Shown here in pieces: positions 41,934-50,736 of a stretch of 64,000 nt of DNA; the first letter of the stretch is position 1, and each line of letters begins with the position of its first letter. Below the pieces are notes generated by a model, which did no database searches, was not told where the DNA came from, and saw nothing but the letters and a program-made list of their open reading frames with translations. Made by a program: the position numbers and the translations under genes. Source of the DNA: Streptomyces sp. MST-110588 (lineage in GTDB: Bacteria; Actinomycetota; Actinomycetes; Streptomycetales; Streptomycetaceae). The DNA lies in the NCBI RefSeq assembly GCF_022695595.1, contig NZ_CP074380.1, positions 5,896,001 to 5,960,000 of the forward strand. Direction: 5' to 3'.

Positions 41934-43499
41934 TCACCTGGCGCCCGCCACCTCGCGCGCCTCCGCCTCCGTCTCCACCGCCGGCGGCGACCCCGGCAGC
42001 GGCTTGCGCGCGCTCTCGCTCATCAGCAGCACCGCGATCCCACCGACGACCGCCGCCGCCATCATGTAGTAGGCAGGCATCATCTTGTTGCCCGTGGCGC
42101 CGATGAGCGCGGTCACCACCAGCGGCGTCGTGCCGCCGAAGAGCGAGACCGAGACGTTGAACCCGATCGACAGGGACCCGTACCGCACCTTGGTCGGGAA
42201 GAGGGCGGGCAGCGTGGACGGCATCGTGGAGGTGAAGCACACCAGCAGCAGACCGAGCGCGGCCATGCCCAGCGCGATTGCCGCCAGCGACCCCTGCCGG
42301 ATCAGCAGCAGCGCCGGTACGGACAGTACGAGGAAGCCGGCGCACCCGGCCGCGATGACGGGCCGGCGGCCGAAGCGGTCCGAGAGCCGCCCCGCGAACG
42401 GCTGCACGCACATCATCAGCACCATCACCCCAAGGATGACCAGCAGCCCGTGCGTCTCGTCGTACTTCAGCTCCGAGGTCAGATAGCTCGGCATGTACGA
42501 CAGCAGCATGTAGTCGGTGACGTTGAAGACCAGGACCAGGCCGACGCACAGCAGCATCGCCCGCCACTGCCCGAAGACCATCTCGCGCAGCCCGATCCGC
42601 TTCTCGGCGGCGCGGCGTTCCTTCTCCTCGGCGCGCGCCTCCTGTTCGAGGCGGGCGAAGGCCGGCGTCTCCTCCAGCCGCATCCGCAGGTACAGGCCGA
42701 TGATGCCCATGGGGCCCGCGATCAGGAACGGGACCCGCCAGCCCCAGGAGAGCAGATCCTCCGGGCCGAGGACGGCGGTCATCAGTGTCACCAGGCCGGC
42801 GCCGCCGACGTAACCGGCGAGCGTGCCGAACTCCAGCCAGCTCCCGAGGAACCCGCGCTTCTTGTCGGGTGCGTACTCGGCGATGAAGGTGGACGCGCCC
42901 CCGTACTCACCGCCGGTCGAGAAGCCCTGCACGAGCCGGGCGATCAGCAGCAGGACCGGGGCGCCGACGCCGATGGAGGCGTACGAGGGGATCAGTCCGA
43001 TCGCGAAGGTGCCGGCAGCCATCATGATCATGGTGATGGCCAGGATCTTCTGCCGTCCGATGCGGTCGCCGAGCGGCCCGAAGACCATGCCGCCTATGGG
43101 GCGTACGAGGAAGGCTGCCGCGAACGCTCCGAACGTCGACAGCAACTGCGCGGTCGGATTGCCGGACGGGAAGAAGACCTTTCCCAGGGTGACCGCGATG
43201 TAGCTGTAGACGCCGAAGTCGAACCACTCCATCGCGTTGCCGAGGGCGGCTGCCGACACCGCGCGCTTGACCATCACCGGATCGACGACGGTGACGTCCT
43301 CGTGCTGTGCGACCTGCTTGCGCTGCGAGGCATTGGAGGTGCGGGAGGCACCGGAGGTACCAGAGGTATCGGAGATGCCGGGAGTACCGGAGATACGGGA
43401 CGTACTGCTGGGCCGGGCTACGACGGGGGACTGCGTCGGCACGTGTTCACTCGCCTGCACTCTCTGGGACGACGACAGGGGCATCACCCGCCGTGGCAT
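41934..43499 (-). CDS. ProP-like MFS transporter (metabolite:H+ symporter family)
   Basis: About 521 residues with 12 membrane helices. Family features are GNAMEWFDFGVYSYIAVTLG, RPIGGMVFGPLGDRIGRQK, QGFSTGGEYGGASTFIAEYAP and LEETPAFARLEQEARAEEKE. ProP-like carriers import proline, betaine, ectoine or organic acids; in Streptomyces they often serve osmoprotection. The N-terminal 60 residues are a disordered Ser/Thr/Gly segment encoded by 9-base repeats (about 43340-43415). The start codon is uncertain (43499 or 43484). Confidence 0.88.
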   Translation of the reverse strand: MPRRVMPLSSSQRVQASEHVPTQSPVVARPSSTSRISGTPGISDTSGTSGASRTSNASQRKQVAQHEDVTVVDPVMVKRAVSAAALGNAMEWFDFGVYSYIAVTLGKVFFPSGNPTAQLLSTFGAFAAAFLVRPIGGMVFGPLGDRIGRQKILAITMIMMAAGTFAIGLIPSYASIGVGAPVLLLIARLVQGFSTGGEYGGASTFIAEYAPDKKRGFLGSWLEFGTLAGYVGGAGLVTLMTAVLGPEDLLSWGWRVPFLIAGPMGIIGLYLRMRLEETPAFARLEQEARAEEKERRAAEKRIGLREMVFGQWRAMLLCVGLVLVFNVTDYMLLSYMPSYLTSELKYDETHGLLVILGVMVLMMCVQPFAGRLSDRFGRRPVIAAGCAGFLVLSVPALLLIRQGSLAAIALGMAALGLLLVCFTSTMPSTLPALFPTKVRYGSLSIGFNVSVSLFGGTTPLVVTALIGATGNKMMPAYYMMAAAVVGGIAVLLMSESARKPLPGSPPAVETEAEAREVAGAR

Positions 43500-43792
43500 G
43501 ACGGGCAAAGGTCGACCATAGGGGCAGACTGGGTCATTACGGACGGTGTACGAGTGACCGCGCAAGTACCCCCTGCCCCGTTCGCACCTGGGGAAACACT
43601 CGATTTCTGATCCTTATCCCGCCTTTATCTCTGTGATCCATCTCGCGAAGATCACCTGCAACCGCGGGCGTGTCGCCCCGCCCGGACCGGTTCTTTGCTG
43701 CTGCTCCGTTCTTCTCGGCTTGTCATGTACGGCGTCACTGCGCTTGAGTGGTGAGAAATGATCAATGGATCGAAGCGATAGAGGGGCTGGCA

Positions 43793-44461
43793 GTGTTCAA
43801 AGCGGTACGGGGGACCAAGGCGGTACGGGGAATCACGGCGGCGGCCGTGCTGATGGCTGGACTGGCGGCGTGCGGCAGCGGCGGAGGCGACGGGAAGGGG
43901 GGCGCACAGGCTTCGGGCGGGACGGGCGGCACGGTCCAGGAGCGTCCGATCGTGCTCACCGAGGACCAGGTACGCACCGCCCTCGTCGGCAAGGCCGGCG
44001 CCCCCACGGGTTGGGAGGGCACGTCCCCCAAGATCGACGACCCGGGCGACGCTCTGAACAGGTGCCAGGAGGCCACCAAGACGAACTGCGGCGGGTTCCT
44101 GGCCCGGGGCAGGTCCTACTTCCGGCAGGAAAAGGCGAACGAGCAGGGGGGTGTAGGGGAGGTGAAATTCACCGTCTACGCCTTCCGGACACCGGACGAC
44201 GCCAAGGCCGCCTTGAAGGGCCTGGCAGCCACGGAGCGCCGTAAAGCCGGGTCCGCGGCCAAACCCCTGAAGGTCGAGGCGGGGGCGGACGAAACGGACG
44301 CCTTCACCGGGAAGACCACCGAGATCGGCATGCGCGTCGGCGCGGTCCTGGTCCGACTGGAGAGCATCGACCTGCGCGAGGGGCAGCCCTACGCCGACTT
44401 CGCGAAGCTCCAGATCGACCGCATCAAGAAGACCGCCCAGGGCAAGAACCCCGACGCCTGA
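43793..44461 (+). CDS. lipoprotein of unknown function
   Basis: The 222-residue protein has a lipobox (VLMAGLAACGSG) with the lipid-modified Cys near residue 27, then a Gly-rich spacer and a folded domain (ILTEDQVRTALV-like start, GEVKFTVYAFRTPDDAKAAL, TEIGMRVGAVLVRLES). It should sit on the outer face of the membrane. The GTG at 43793 has GAGGGG about seven bases upstream; the longer frame from 43748 adds an unlikely leader. No named family. Confidence 0.82.
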   Translation: MFKAVRGTKAVRGITAAAVLMAGLAACGSGGGDGKGGAQASGGTGGTVQERPIVLTEDQVRTALVGKAGAPTGWEGTSPKIDDPGDALNRCQEATKTNCGGFLARGRSYFRQEKANEQGGVGEVKFTVYAFRTPDDAKAALKGLAATERRKAGSAAKPLKVEAGADETDAFTGKTTEIGMRVGAVLVRLESIDLREGQPYADFAKLQIDRIKKTAQGKNPDA

Positions 44462-44572
44462 ACCTGTCCGTCAGGCATCGTCCGTCCGACTTCGTCAGTG
44501 AGGCATCGTCCGTCCGGCATGGTCCGCCGAAGACCGTCGGCCGGACGAAGATCGTCGGCCGGACCCGGACCG

Positions 44573-46207
44573 TTACCAAGCGACCTGCCGGTAGTCCTTG
44601 AGCAGCACGCCGTGAACGGGCGCGCCGGCCTGTCCTTGCACGATGGGGTGGTAGACGCGCGCGGCACCGTCCACGACGTCCAGCGGCGGTCGCCAGCCGT
44701 CGGCCGCGCGCCGTTCCCGGAAGGGCAGCGGCTTCTCGTCGGTGACCCAGCCCGTGTCGACGCTGCACGTGTGGATGCCGCGGGCGGCCAGGTCGGCCGC
44801 GCTGGTCCGGGTGAGCATGTTCAAAGCGGCCTTGGCCATGTTGGTGTGCGGGTGGTTGCCCGACTTTTCCCGTACGGCGAACTGGCCCTCGACGGCGGAG
44901 ACGTTGATCAGGTACCGGTACGGGTGCGGGGAGGCGTCCATAAGGGGAAGCAGGCGGTCGGCGAGCAGGAACGGCGCGACGGCGTTGACGAGCTGGACTT
45001 CCAGCAGCTCGGCCGGGTCCACCTGCCCCAGCCGGAGCGTCCAGGAGTTGACGGCGGCCGTATCGGGCAGCAGCCCCGCCTCGTCGACGGCTTGCCGCGG
45101 CAGGGGCAGAGGGAGGGCGGCCGGAAGGACGTCGGCGTTACAAGCGTCGCCGGGATATGCGTCACCGGGATGTACAGCATCGGGATGTGCGGCATCGGGC
45201 AGGGCGGAGCGCGAAGGCGCCTCGGTACGGTGCGTGAGTTCCGCCGTCCACGGCAGGGGAGCGGTACGGGGGCCGGGCACGGTGAACCCTGGAGCGCACC
45301 AGATCTCGGGCGCGGCCGGTGAGCCGTGTACGGATTCGGTCGACCGAGCGGACCGGACGGACCGGACGGACCGGACGGATTCGGTCGACTCGGCGGCGGC
45401 CAGCGCCGCGTACGCCTGAGGGGAACGGTGCAGCGTCTGCGCCGCGTTGTTGATCAGAATGTCCAGCGGCAGTCCCTCGGACAGCAGATGGTCGGTAAAG
45501 GCGAGGACCTGCCGGGGATCGCGCAGGTCCAACGCGGCGATCCGCAGCCGGTCCCACCAGTCCGCGGCATCGGGTGCCGCCGCGAAGCGCCGTACGGCGT
45601 CCTGGGGGAAGCGCGTCGTCACGGTCAGCTCGGCCCCGTCGCGCAGAAGCATCAGCGCCACCTGATGGCCGATCTTGACGCGCCCGCCGGTCAGCAGCGC
45701 GCGCCGGCCGGTCAGGTCGGTACGGGCCGTGCGCCGGGCGAGGTTCTCCTCGGCGCACCGCGGGCACATCAGGTGGTAGAAGTGGTGAACCTGTCGGTAG
45801 TGCTCTTTGCAGACATAGCACCGCAGCGGACGATTCAGCAGCCCTTTGCCCCCGTCGCACCCGTGCCCGTCGCACCCGTGCCTGGCGCACTCGTCCCCGC
45901 CCTCCCGGTCCGGTACGCGCTCATGGTGCGCACGCTCCGGCGTAGGCAGCGGCGCGTCCATGACACGGTCGGTCGCACCGGTCGCGGTGGCCGCCAGCAG
46001 CTTCGCGTCGGCCGCAGCCCGTTCCGCCCGGGCCTGCGCGCGGAGCCGGGACCGCTCGTCACGTACGAGCAGACCGGCCGCCTCCGCCAGCACACGCCGC
46101 CGGGCGTCCTCCATCGGCAGCCGCCGCGCCTGGTGCAGCAGCTCCAGACAGATCTGTATGTGCTCGTCCAGCAGCTCCGCCGCTTCTGCTTCCACCGGGT
46201 CCCCCAT
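44573..46207 (-). CDS. unusual SDR-fold protein with N-terminal zinc-ribbon domain
   Basis: About 544 residues. An N-terminal helical region is followed by a Cys-x2-Cys pair set (CYVCKEHY at 130-137 and CPRC at 148-151) that looks like a zinc ribbon. Then comes an SDR Rossmann fold: TGGRVKIGHQVALMLLRDG, DLRDP and LDILINNAAQT. The catalytic YxxxK is replaced by THxMAK-like sequence (PHTNMAKAALNM), so the usual tyrosine is absent. A large low-complexity insert (about 285-400) includes SVRSVRSVRS and HPGDAYPGD repeats. It may be a non-classical oxidoreductase or a binding protein. Confidence 0.82.
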   Translation of the reverse strand: MGDPVEAEAAELLDEHIQICLELLHQARRLPMEDARRRVLAEAAGLLVRDERSRLRAQARAERAAADAKLLAATATGATDRVMDAPLPTPERAHHERVPDREGGDECARHGCDGHGCDGGKGLLNRPLRCYVCKEHYRQVHHFYHLMCPRCAEENLARRTARTDLTGRRALLTGGRVKIGHQVALMLLRDGAELTVTTRFPQDAVRRFAAAPDAADWWDRLRIAALDLRDPRQVLAFTDHLLSEGLPLDILINNAAQTLHRSPQAYAALAAAESTESVRSVRSVRSARSTESVHGSPAAPEIWCAPGFTVPGPRTAPLPWTAELTHRTEAPSRSALPDAAHPDAVHPGDAYPGDACNADVLPAALPLPLPRQAVDEAGLLPDTAAVNSWTLRLGQVDPAELLEVQLVNAVAPFLLADRLLPLMDASPHPYRYLINVSAVEGQFAVREKSGNHPHTNMAKAALNMLTRTSAADLAARGIHTCSVDTGWVTDEKPLPFRERRAADGWRPPLDVVDGAARVYHPIVQGQAGAPVHGVLLKDYRQVAW

Positions 46208-46312
46208 CGAACGCGTGAGCGCATTTGCGCGCAATGATCACCCATGATGCAGGACCGGCCGGACAGATGAGATACCCGCACGTCCCGTGCCACCGAAGCG
46301 CGAGTGATGTCA

Positions 46313-46375
46313 CAGGACGCAAAAGTTCAGGGCGCAAAAAGTGCAGGTCACAAAAGGATCAGGCCGCAAAAGGTT
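46313..46375. repeat. four 15-16-bp repeats with A-tracts upstream of the SDR gene
   Basis: Four units of the type CAGGNCGCAAAAGNT begin at 46313, 46328, 46344 and 46360. Each carries an AAAA(A) tract, conspicuous in this GC-rich genome. The array lies between the esterase stop and the SDR start, in the SDR promoter zone (about 105-170 bases upstream). Confidence 0.88.
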
Positions 46376-46379
46376 GCTG

Positions 46380-48074
46380 TCAGCGACCTACCAACGGAAG
46401 CACGGAGAAGGTGTGGTCCTGCCAGATCAGCCGCGAGGTCTCCTCCGGATAGGCGGCGACGGCCGGCTCGGCGTCGAAGAGCCGTACGAGACGTTGCTCA
46501 CCGTCGTACGCGGGCCAGCCCGGGTCGCCGTGAGTGGCGAACGCCGTCCACGCGGCGCGCATGCGGGCGGACAGCGCCTCCGCTTCCCCCCGCGCTTCCG
46601 TCCCCACCGCGGTCCCCACCACCGTCCCTGCTTCCGGACCGGCCTCCGAGGACGGACCTTCGCCGATCAGCAGGGCCGGCTGGCCGCGGTCCAGGTTGCC
46701 GAAGACGAGCGGTACGTCGAGCCCGTGGCAGGCACCGAGAACGCCGCCCATGCCCGGCGCGGGCCAGGTCAGCTCGTACACATGGGCACGGCTCCCGGCG
46801 GCGGTCTGTGCCTGGGCGAGGTGGAGGGAGGGCATACGGAACAGCCGGTCGGAACGCACCATTTCGTACAATTCGTCCGGGTTCGCGGCCGGAAAGCCGT
46901 CACGGTACCGGCGGGCGCCGTCCGGGCCGGGACCGAAGACGCGCAGAGCCTTCGCCGCCTGCTCCTCCGTCACCTGGCCGAGCAGGCCGTTCAGCGCGGT
47001 CAGCAGCCGCTGCTCGTGGCGGGTGTGGCCGACGAGGAGTGCGATGTCCCGGCCGGCGCCGTCGGCCAGGGCCTGCCATGGCGTGACAGGCAGTGTGTCG
47101 CCGTCCACAACCGGCGAGAACAGGACCGGTACGTACGCGGCCTGGCCCCAGCGCTCCGCCCACTGAGCCGCCTTGGTGCCGACAGCGTGACCAACCGCGT
47201 CACCAACTGCATCACTCACCGCGTCACTGGCGGCGGACAGCCGGGCCGGAGCCACCGTGGACAGCTCGGCCACTGTGGGCCGCAGCCCCAGTTCGGCGGC
47301 GCAGGCCCCGGTGATGTCGGCGGCGAGCTCCGGCGAGAAGTACGTGCCCTGCGCACTCTGAACGACGGCCCGGCCGAAGAGCCCGGCCGCACGCGGCATC
47401 GCCAGCAGCGCGGCGACCGACCCGCCGCCCGCCGACTGGCCGAAGACCGTGACACGCTCCGGGTCGCCGCCAAAAGCCCGGATGTTCTCCCGTACCCACT
47501 CCAGAGCCGCTATCTGGTCCAGCAGTCCCCGGTTGGCGGGCGCCCCCTCGATCTGCCCGAAACCCTCAATTCCCACCCGGTAGTTGAACGACACGACGAC
47601 GACACGGTTACGGGCCAGGAGCCCACCGTCGTACTCCGGGAGACCGGACATACCGATCGTGTACGCACCGCCCTGGACCCACACCATCACCGGCAGCCCT
47701 GCATCCGGGCCCGCGCCCGGGCCCGCCGCCGGTTCTGGACCCGGCCCCGGCTCGGGCGTCCAGACGTTGACCGTCAGCCAGTCCTCGCCCGCCGCCTCCC
47801 GAGCCAGCGCCGCCATCCCGAAATGGCCGCCCTGAGGGGGCGGCGGCCCGTACGCCACCGCTTCCCGCACCCCGTCCCACCCCCGTGCCGGACGGGGTGC
47901 GGCAAAACGCAGCGAGCCGACCGGCGGCTCGGCGAAGGGGATGCCACGGAAGACCGCCACCCCCGCTTCCCAGGTGCCGCGCAGCGCCCCCGCCGCCGTA
48001 CGGACCTCGGGCCGGGACCCGGACGACTCCGACTGCCCCGGCGACTTGGACGATTCCGACGGGTCAACGCTCAT
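46380..48074 (-). CDS. type-B carboxylesterase
   Basis: The 564-residue protein has the type-B motif set: FRGIPFAEPPVGSLRF, GEDWLTVNVWTP, FGGDPERVTVFGQSAGGGS with the catalytic Ser, and GACHGLDVPLVFGN with the catalytic His. Such enzymes hydrolyse aromatic or aliphatic esters (para-nitrobenzyl esterase type). No signal peptide, so probably cytosolic. It contains SDAVSDAVGDAVGHAVG and Pro/Gly repeat expansions. Confidence 0.92.
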   Translation of the reverse strand: MSVDPSESSKSPGQSESSGSRPEVRTAAGALRGTWEAGVAVFRGIPFAEPPVGSLRFAAPRPARGWDGVREAVAYGPPPPQGGHFGMAALAREAAGEDWLTVNVWTPEPGPGPEPAAGPGAGPDAGLPVMVWVQGGAYTIGMSGLPEYDGGLLARNRVVVVSFNYRVGIEGFGQIEGAPANRGLLDQIAALEWVRENIRAFGGDPERVTVFGQSAGGGSVAALLAMPRAAGLFGRAVVQSAQGTYFSPELAADITGACAAELGLRPTVAELSTVAPARLSAASDAVSDAVGDAVGHAVGTKAAQWAERWGQAAYVPVLFSPVVDGDTLPVTPWQALADGAGRDIALLVGHTRHEQRLLTALNGLLGQVTEEQAAKALRVFGPGPDGARRYRDGFPAANPDELYEMVRSDRLFRMPSLHLAQAQTAAGSRAHVYELTWPAPGMGGVLGACHGLDVPLVFGNLDRGQPALLIGEGPSSEAGPEAGTVVGTAVGTEARGEAEALSARMRAAWTAFATHGDPGWPAYDGEQRLVRLFDAEPAVAAYPEETSRLIWQDHTFSVLPLVGR

Positions 48075-48286
48075 CGCAACTGCCCCTCAGGCAGGTGGAG
48101 AAGGCCCGCAGCGGCCCCGGACCCCGCACATCATTCGCCGTACGTGGCTGCCGCGCCAGCCATTTACGTGCGCGCCCCGCACCTCATTTGTTGCCCACTT
48201 GACCGGATACCCGGTGGCGCCCGGCCCCAGGAGACGCAAGGGTGCACAGCGGCAGCGAACCGAACCGTCCCGCACAGGGAGTGGAC

Positions 48287-48904
48287 ATGCCTTTCGCCAC
48301 GTCAGTCACGGCAGTGCTGACCGCCTCGCTGGCCGCCGTGTCGGCCACCGCGCCCACCACCGCGGCACGGTGTCCCGATGTCGTGGTCGGCGCCCGATTC
48401 GTCCCGGCGCCCGGTTCCGGCCCGGACACCAAGGCGCTCACCTACGATCCGAAACTGGTCCCGGCCGGCAGCCGGGTGGCGGTCGTCGAGCGACGCCACA
48501 AGAACGGCAAGGACGACAAGAACGCCGGCAAAGGCGGCAAGGGTGGCGGTACGACCGTCGTCCTGCGCCTGAAGGGCCTCGTACCGGACCGTACGTACGG
48601 TGCCCACGTACACACCAAGCCGTGCGGCCCCCAACCCGCCGACTCCGGGCCGCACTACCAGAACGTGCCCGACCCGGTTCAGCCTTCGACGGACCCTGCG
48701 TACGCCAACCCCCGCAACGAGGTGTGGCTCGACTTCACGACGGATGAAGACGGCGACGGCGGGGCGGTGGCCCGGGTCGACTGGCACTTCCGGGCAGGTC
48801 AGGCGCGTTCCGTGGTCGTCCACGAGCACGCGACCGAGACCGAGCCGGGGCACGCCGGAATGGCGGGCGCCCGGCTCGCCTGCGTCAACGTCCCGTTCGT
48901 ATGA
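48287..48904 (+). CDS. secreted Cu/Zn-superoxide-dismutase-like protein (paralogue B)
   Basis: The 205-residue protein has a signal peptide (TSVTAVLTASLAAVSATAP) and a SodC-like domain closely related to the protein at 21485: both have RTYGAHVHTKPCG/RAYGAHVHTRPCG, SG-HYQ, VWLDFTTD and WHFRAG blocks. The copper-type histidines are kept; the zinc loop histidines are not. A Lys/Gly/Asp insert (KNGKDDKNAGKGGKGGG) distinguishes it. The ATG at 48287 follows GGGAG by five bases. Confidence 0.8.
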   Translation: MPFATSVTAVLTASLAAVSATAPTTAARCPDVVVGARFVPAPGSGPDTKALTYDPKLVPAGSRVAVVERRHKNGKDDKNAGKGGKGGGTTVVLRLKGLVPDRTYGAHVHTKPCGPQPADSGPHYQNVPDPVQPSTDPAYANPRNEVWLDFTTDEDGDGGAVARVDWHFRAGQARSVVVHEHATETEPGHAGMAGARLACVNVPFV

Positions 48905-49018
48905 GGGAGCTGCGCGGCGGAGAGAAGGGCGCCAACCGTATGTGCGGGAGGTGCGGGCAGAAGTACGGCGTGGCGGTGATCACCGCCACGCCGGTCGGGC
49001 ACATGCCGTACGATGGAA

Positions 49019-49251
49019 GGTGCCGACCTTCAAGTTCAGCGAACGGGTGGACGCGGCGCTCGATACGGGCGGCGCCCTGACGCGGCTGACGGAATTGGTG
49101 CCGAGAAGAAGTGCACTCAATCGCCAATCCGCCTGAAGGTGAGGCTCGTTCGCTTCGTTACGATCACCTCCAGGCCGCGGCTCTGTCACTGAAGGACTCG
49201 GCGGAGCTGATCCAGCGCGTGATGGAGGAACGCTGTGGAGTGCACATCTGA
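49019..49251 (+). pseudogene. remnant of an XRE/DUF5753-type regulator
   Basis: Two adjacent frames together encode the middle of an XRE regulator: FKFSERVDAALDTGGALTRL in one, then EEVHSIANPPEGEARSLRYD and [18 protein letters not shown] in another, ending at TGA 49249-49251. The HTH and most of the sensor domain are missing. It lies just before, and overlaps, a DUF397 gene, the standard partner of this regulator class. This looks like a truncated, frameshifted copy. Confidence 0.6.
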
Positions 49252-49507
49252 CGTGACCGGCGTCCAGTGGCGTAGGTCGAGTCACAGTGGTGATGCGGGG
49301 GGATCGCGCATCGAGTGTGCGCTCCTCGGTGCCACTTGGCGGAAGCTGAGCTACAGCGGCGACACCGGCGGCGAGTGCGTCGAGACAGCCCCCCTCCCCG
49401 CCGCCGTAGCCGTCCGTGACTCCAAGGACCCCGAGGGGCCCGTACTCACCGTTCCCCCGGCCGCGTTCGCGGCGTTCGTCGCGACGGCTGCGGAGGGGTC
49501 CTGGTGA
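49235..49507 (+). CDS. DUF397 protein with two modules
   Basis: The 90-residue protein has the DUF397 pattern twice: [20 protein letters not shown] and [20 protein letters not shown], then [25 protein letters not shown]. Usual members have one module of about 60 residues. DUF397 proteins pair with XRE/DUF5753 regulators, here broken. The GTG at 49235 follows GGAGG by six bases. It overlaps the aldo/keto reductase start by GTGA. Confidence 0.85.
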   Translation: MECTSDVTGVQWRRSSHSGDAGGSRIECALLGATWRKLSYSGDTGGECVETAPLPAAVAVRDSKDPEGPVLTVPPAAFAAFVATAAEGSW

Positions 49508-50511
49508 GGCTCCGGCAACTCGGCGCCGGGGACGCGGCGTGCGACGTCTCCGCGATCGGGCTCGGCTGTATGGGGATGTCGATCGCGTACGGACCCGTGG
49601 ACGCGGCCGAAGCGCGGCGGACGCTCGACCGCGCCGCCGAGCTGGGCGTCACGCTGCTCGACACGGCCGACGCGTACGGCCGTGGCGCCAACGAGGAGTT
49701 CATCGCCGACTGGCTGCGTACCCGCCGCTCGAACACGGACGGCGTGTTCCTTTCGACCAAGTTCGGGCTGCGGCACGACGCCGCCTCGGGGCGGGTCGGG
49801 GACGTCGACACCTCACCGGAGTACGTACCGGTCGCCTGCGACGCCTCCTTGCGCCGCCTCGGCGTCGACCACATCGACCTGTATTACGCCCACCGCCGTA
49901 ATCCCGAGACCCCCATAGAGGACACCGTCGGCGCCATGGCGGAGCTGGTGGCGGCCGGCAAGGTCCGGCACCTGGGGCTCTCCGAGGTGAGCGCCGCGAC
50001 GCTGCGGGCCGCGCACGCCGTCCATCCGATCAGCGCCGTGCAGTTGGAGTACTCGCTGTTCACCAGGGACGTGGTGGAGGGCGAGATGCTGGCCACCTGC
50101 CGTGAGCTGGGGATCACCGTCGTGGCGTACTCGCCCCTGGGGCGCGGCATGCTCGCCGGGGCGCTCACCTCGCGCGAGGAGCTGACCGAAGAGGACAACC
50201 GGCGCCGCTGGCCCCGCTTCTCGGAGCAGAACATCGGCCGTAACCTCGCGCTCGTACGGGAGGTGCGCCGCCTGGCCGCCGAGTTCGGCTGTACGCCCGC
50301 GCAGGCGGCGCTCGGCTGGCTGCTGGCCCAGGGGCAGGACATCGTACCGATCCCGGGGACGAAACGGACGCGGTACGTCGAGGAGAACGCCGCCGCGGTG
50401 GAACTGGACCTGACCGCGGAGCAGGCCGGGCGGCTGCGGGCGGCAGTGCCCGACGCGTCAGTTGCCGGGGAGCGTTATCCGGTACAGGCCCTGGCGCGGC
50501 TGGGCCACTGA
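49504..50511 (+). CDS. aldo/keto reductase
   Basis: The 335-residue (beta/alpha)8 barrel protein has [30 protein letters not shown] (catalytic Asp and Tyr), STKFG (catalytic Lys), YYAHRRNP (catalytic-site His) and [16 protein letters not shown] for NADP binding. This matches the AKR13-like group. It reduces aldehydes or ketones with NADPH. GTG start coupled to the DUF397 gene. Confidence 0.94.
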   Translation: MRLRQLGAGDAACDVSAIGLGCMGMSIAYGPVDAAEARRTLDRAAELGVTLLDTADAYGRGANEEFIADWLRTRRSNTDGVFLSTKFGLRHDAASGRVGDVDTSPEYVPVACDASLRRLGVDHIDLYYAHRRNPETPIEDTVGAMAELVAAGKVRHLGLSEVSAATLRAAHAVHPISAVQLEYSLFTRDVVEGEMLATCRELGITVVAYSPLGRGMLAGALTSREELTEEDNRRRWPRFSEQNIGRNLALVREVRRLAAEFGCTPAQAALGWLLAQGQDIVPIPGTKRTRYVEENAAAVELDLTAEQAGRLRAAVPDASVAGERYPVQALARLGH

Positions 50512-50706
50512 CCGGCTGGGCCACTGACCGGCTGGGCCACTGAGCCACTGACCGGTCGGCCCGCGCCCACCGGCCGGTCAGCGGGCGCGGGCCGTACATA
50601 GGCCGTACGCCACGGCCGCCGGCCGCGCGCCGTGACGGGCCGCGCGCCGTGACGAGCCGCGCCCCGTGACCGGCCGCGCCCCGTGACCGGCCGCGCCCCG
50701 TGACCG
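50501..50706. repeat. two blocks of short tandem repeats after the reductase gene
   Basis: The first block repeats TGGGCCACTGACCGGC at a 16-base period from 50501 and includes the end of the reductase gene. The second, about 50621-50706, repeats a 17-base GCCGCGCCCCGTGACCG-type unit five times. Both lie between convergent genes. Confidence 0.8.
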
Positions 50707-50736
50707 GCTGCGTACGGCGCCCGGCCGCGTACGGTG

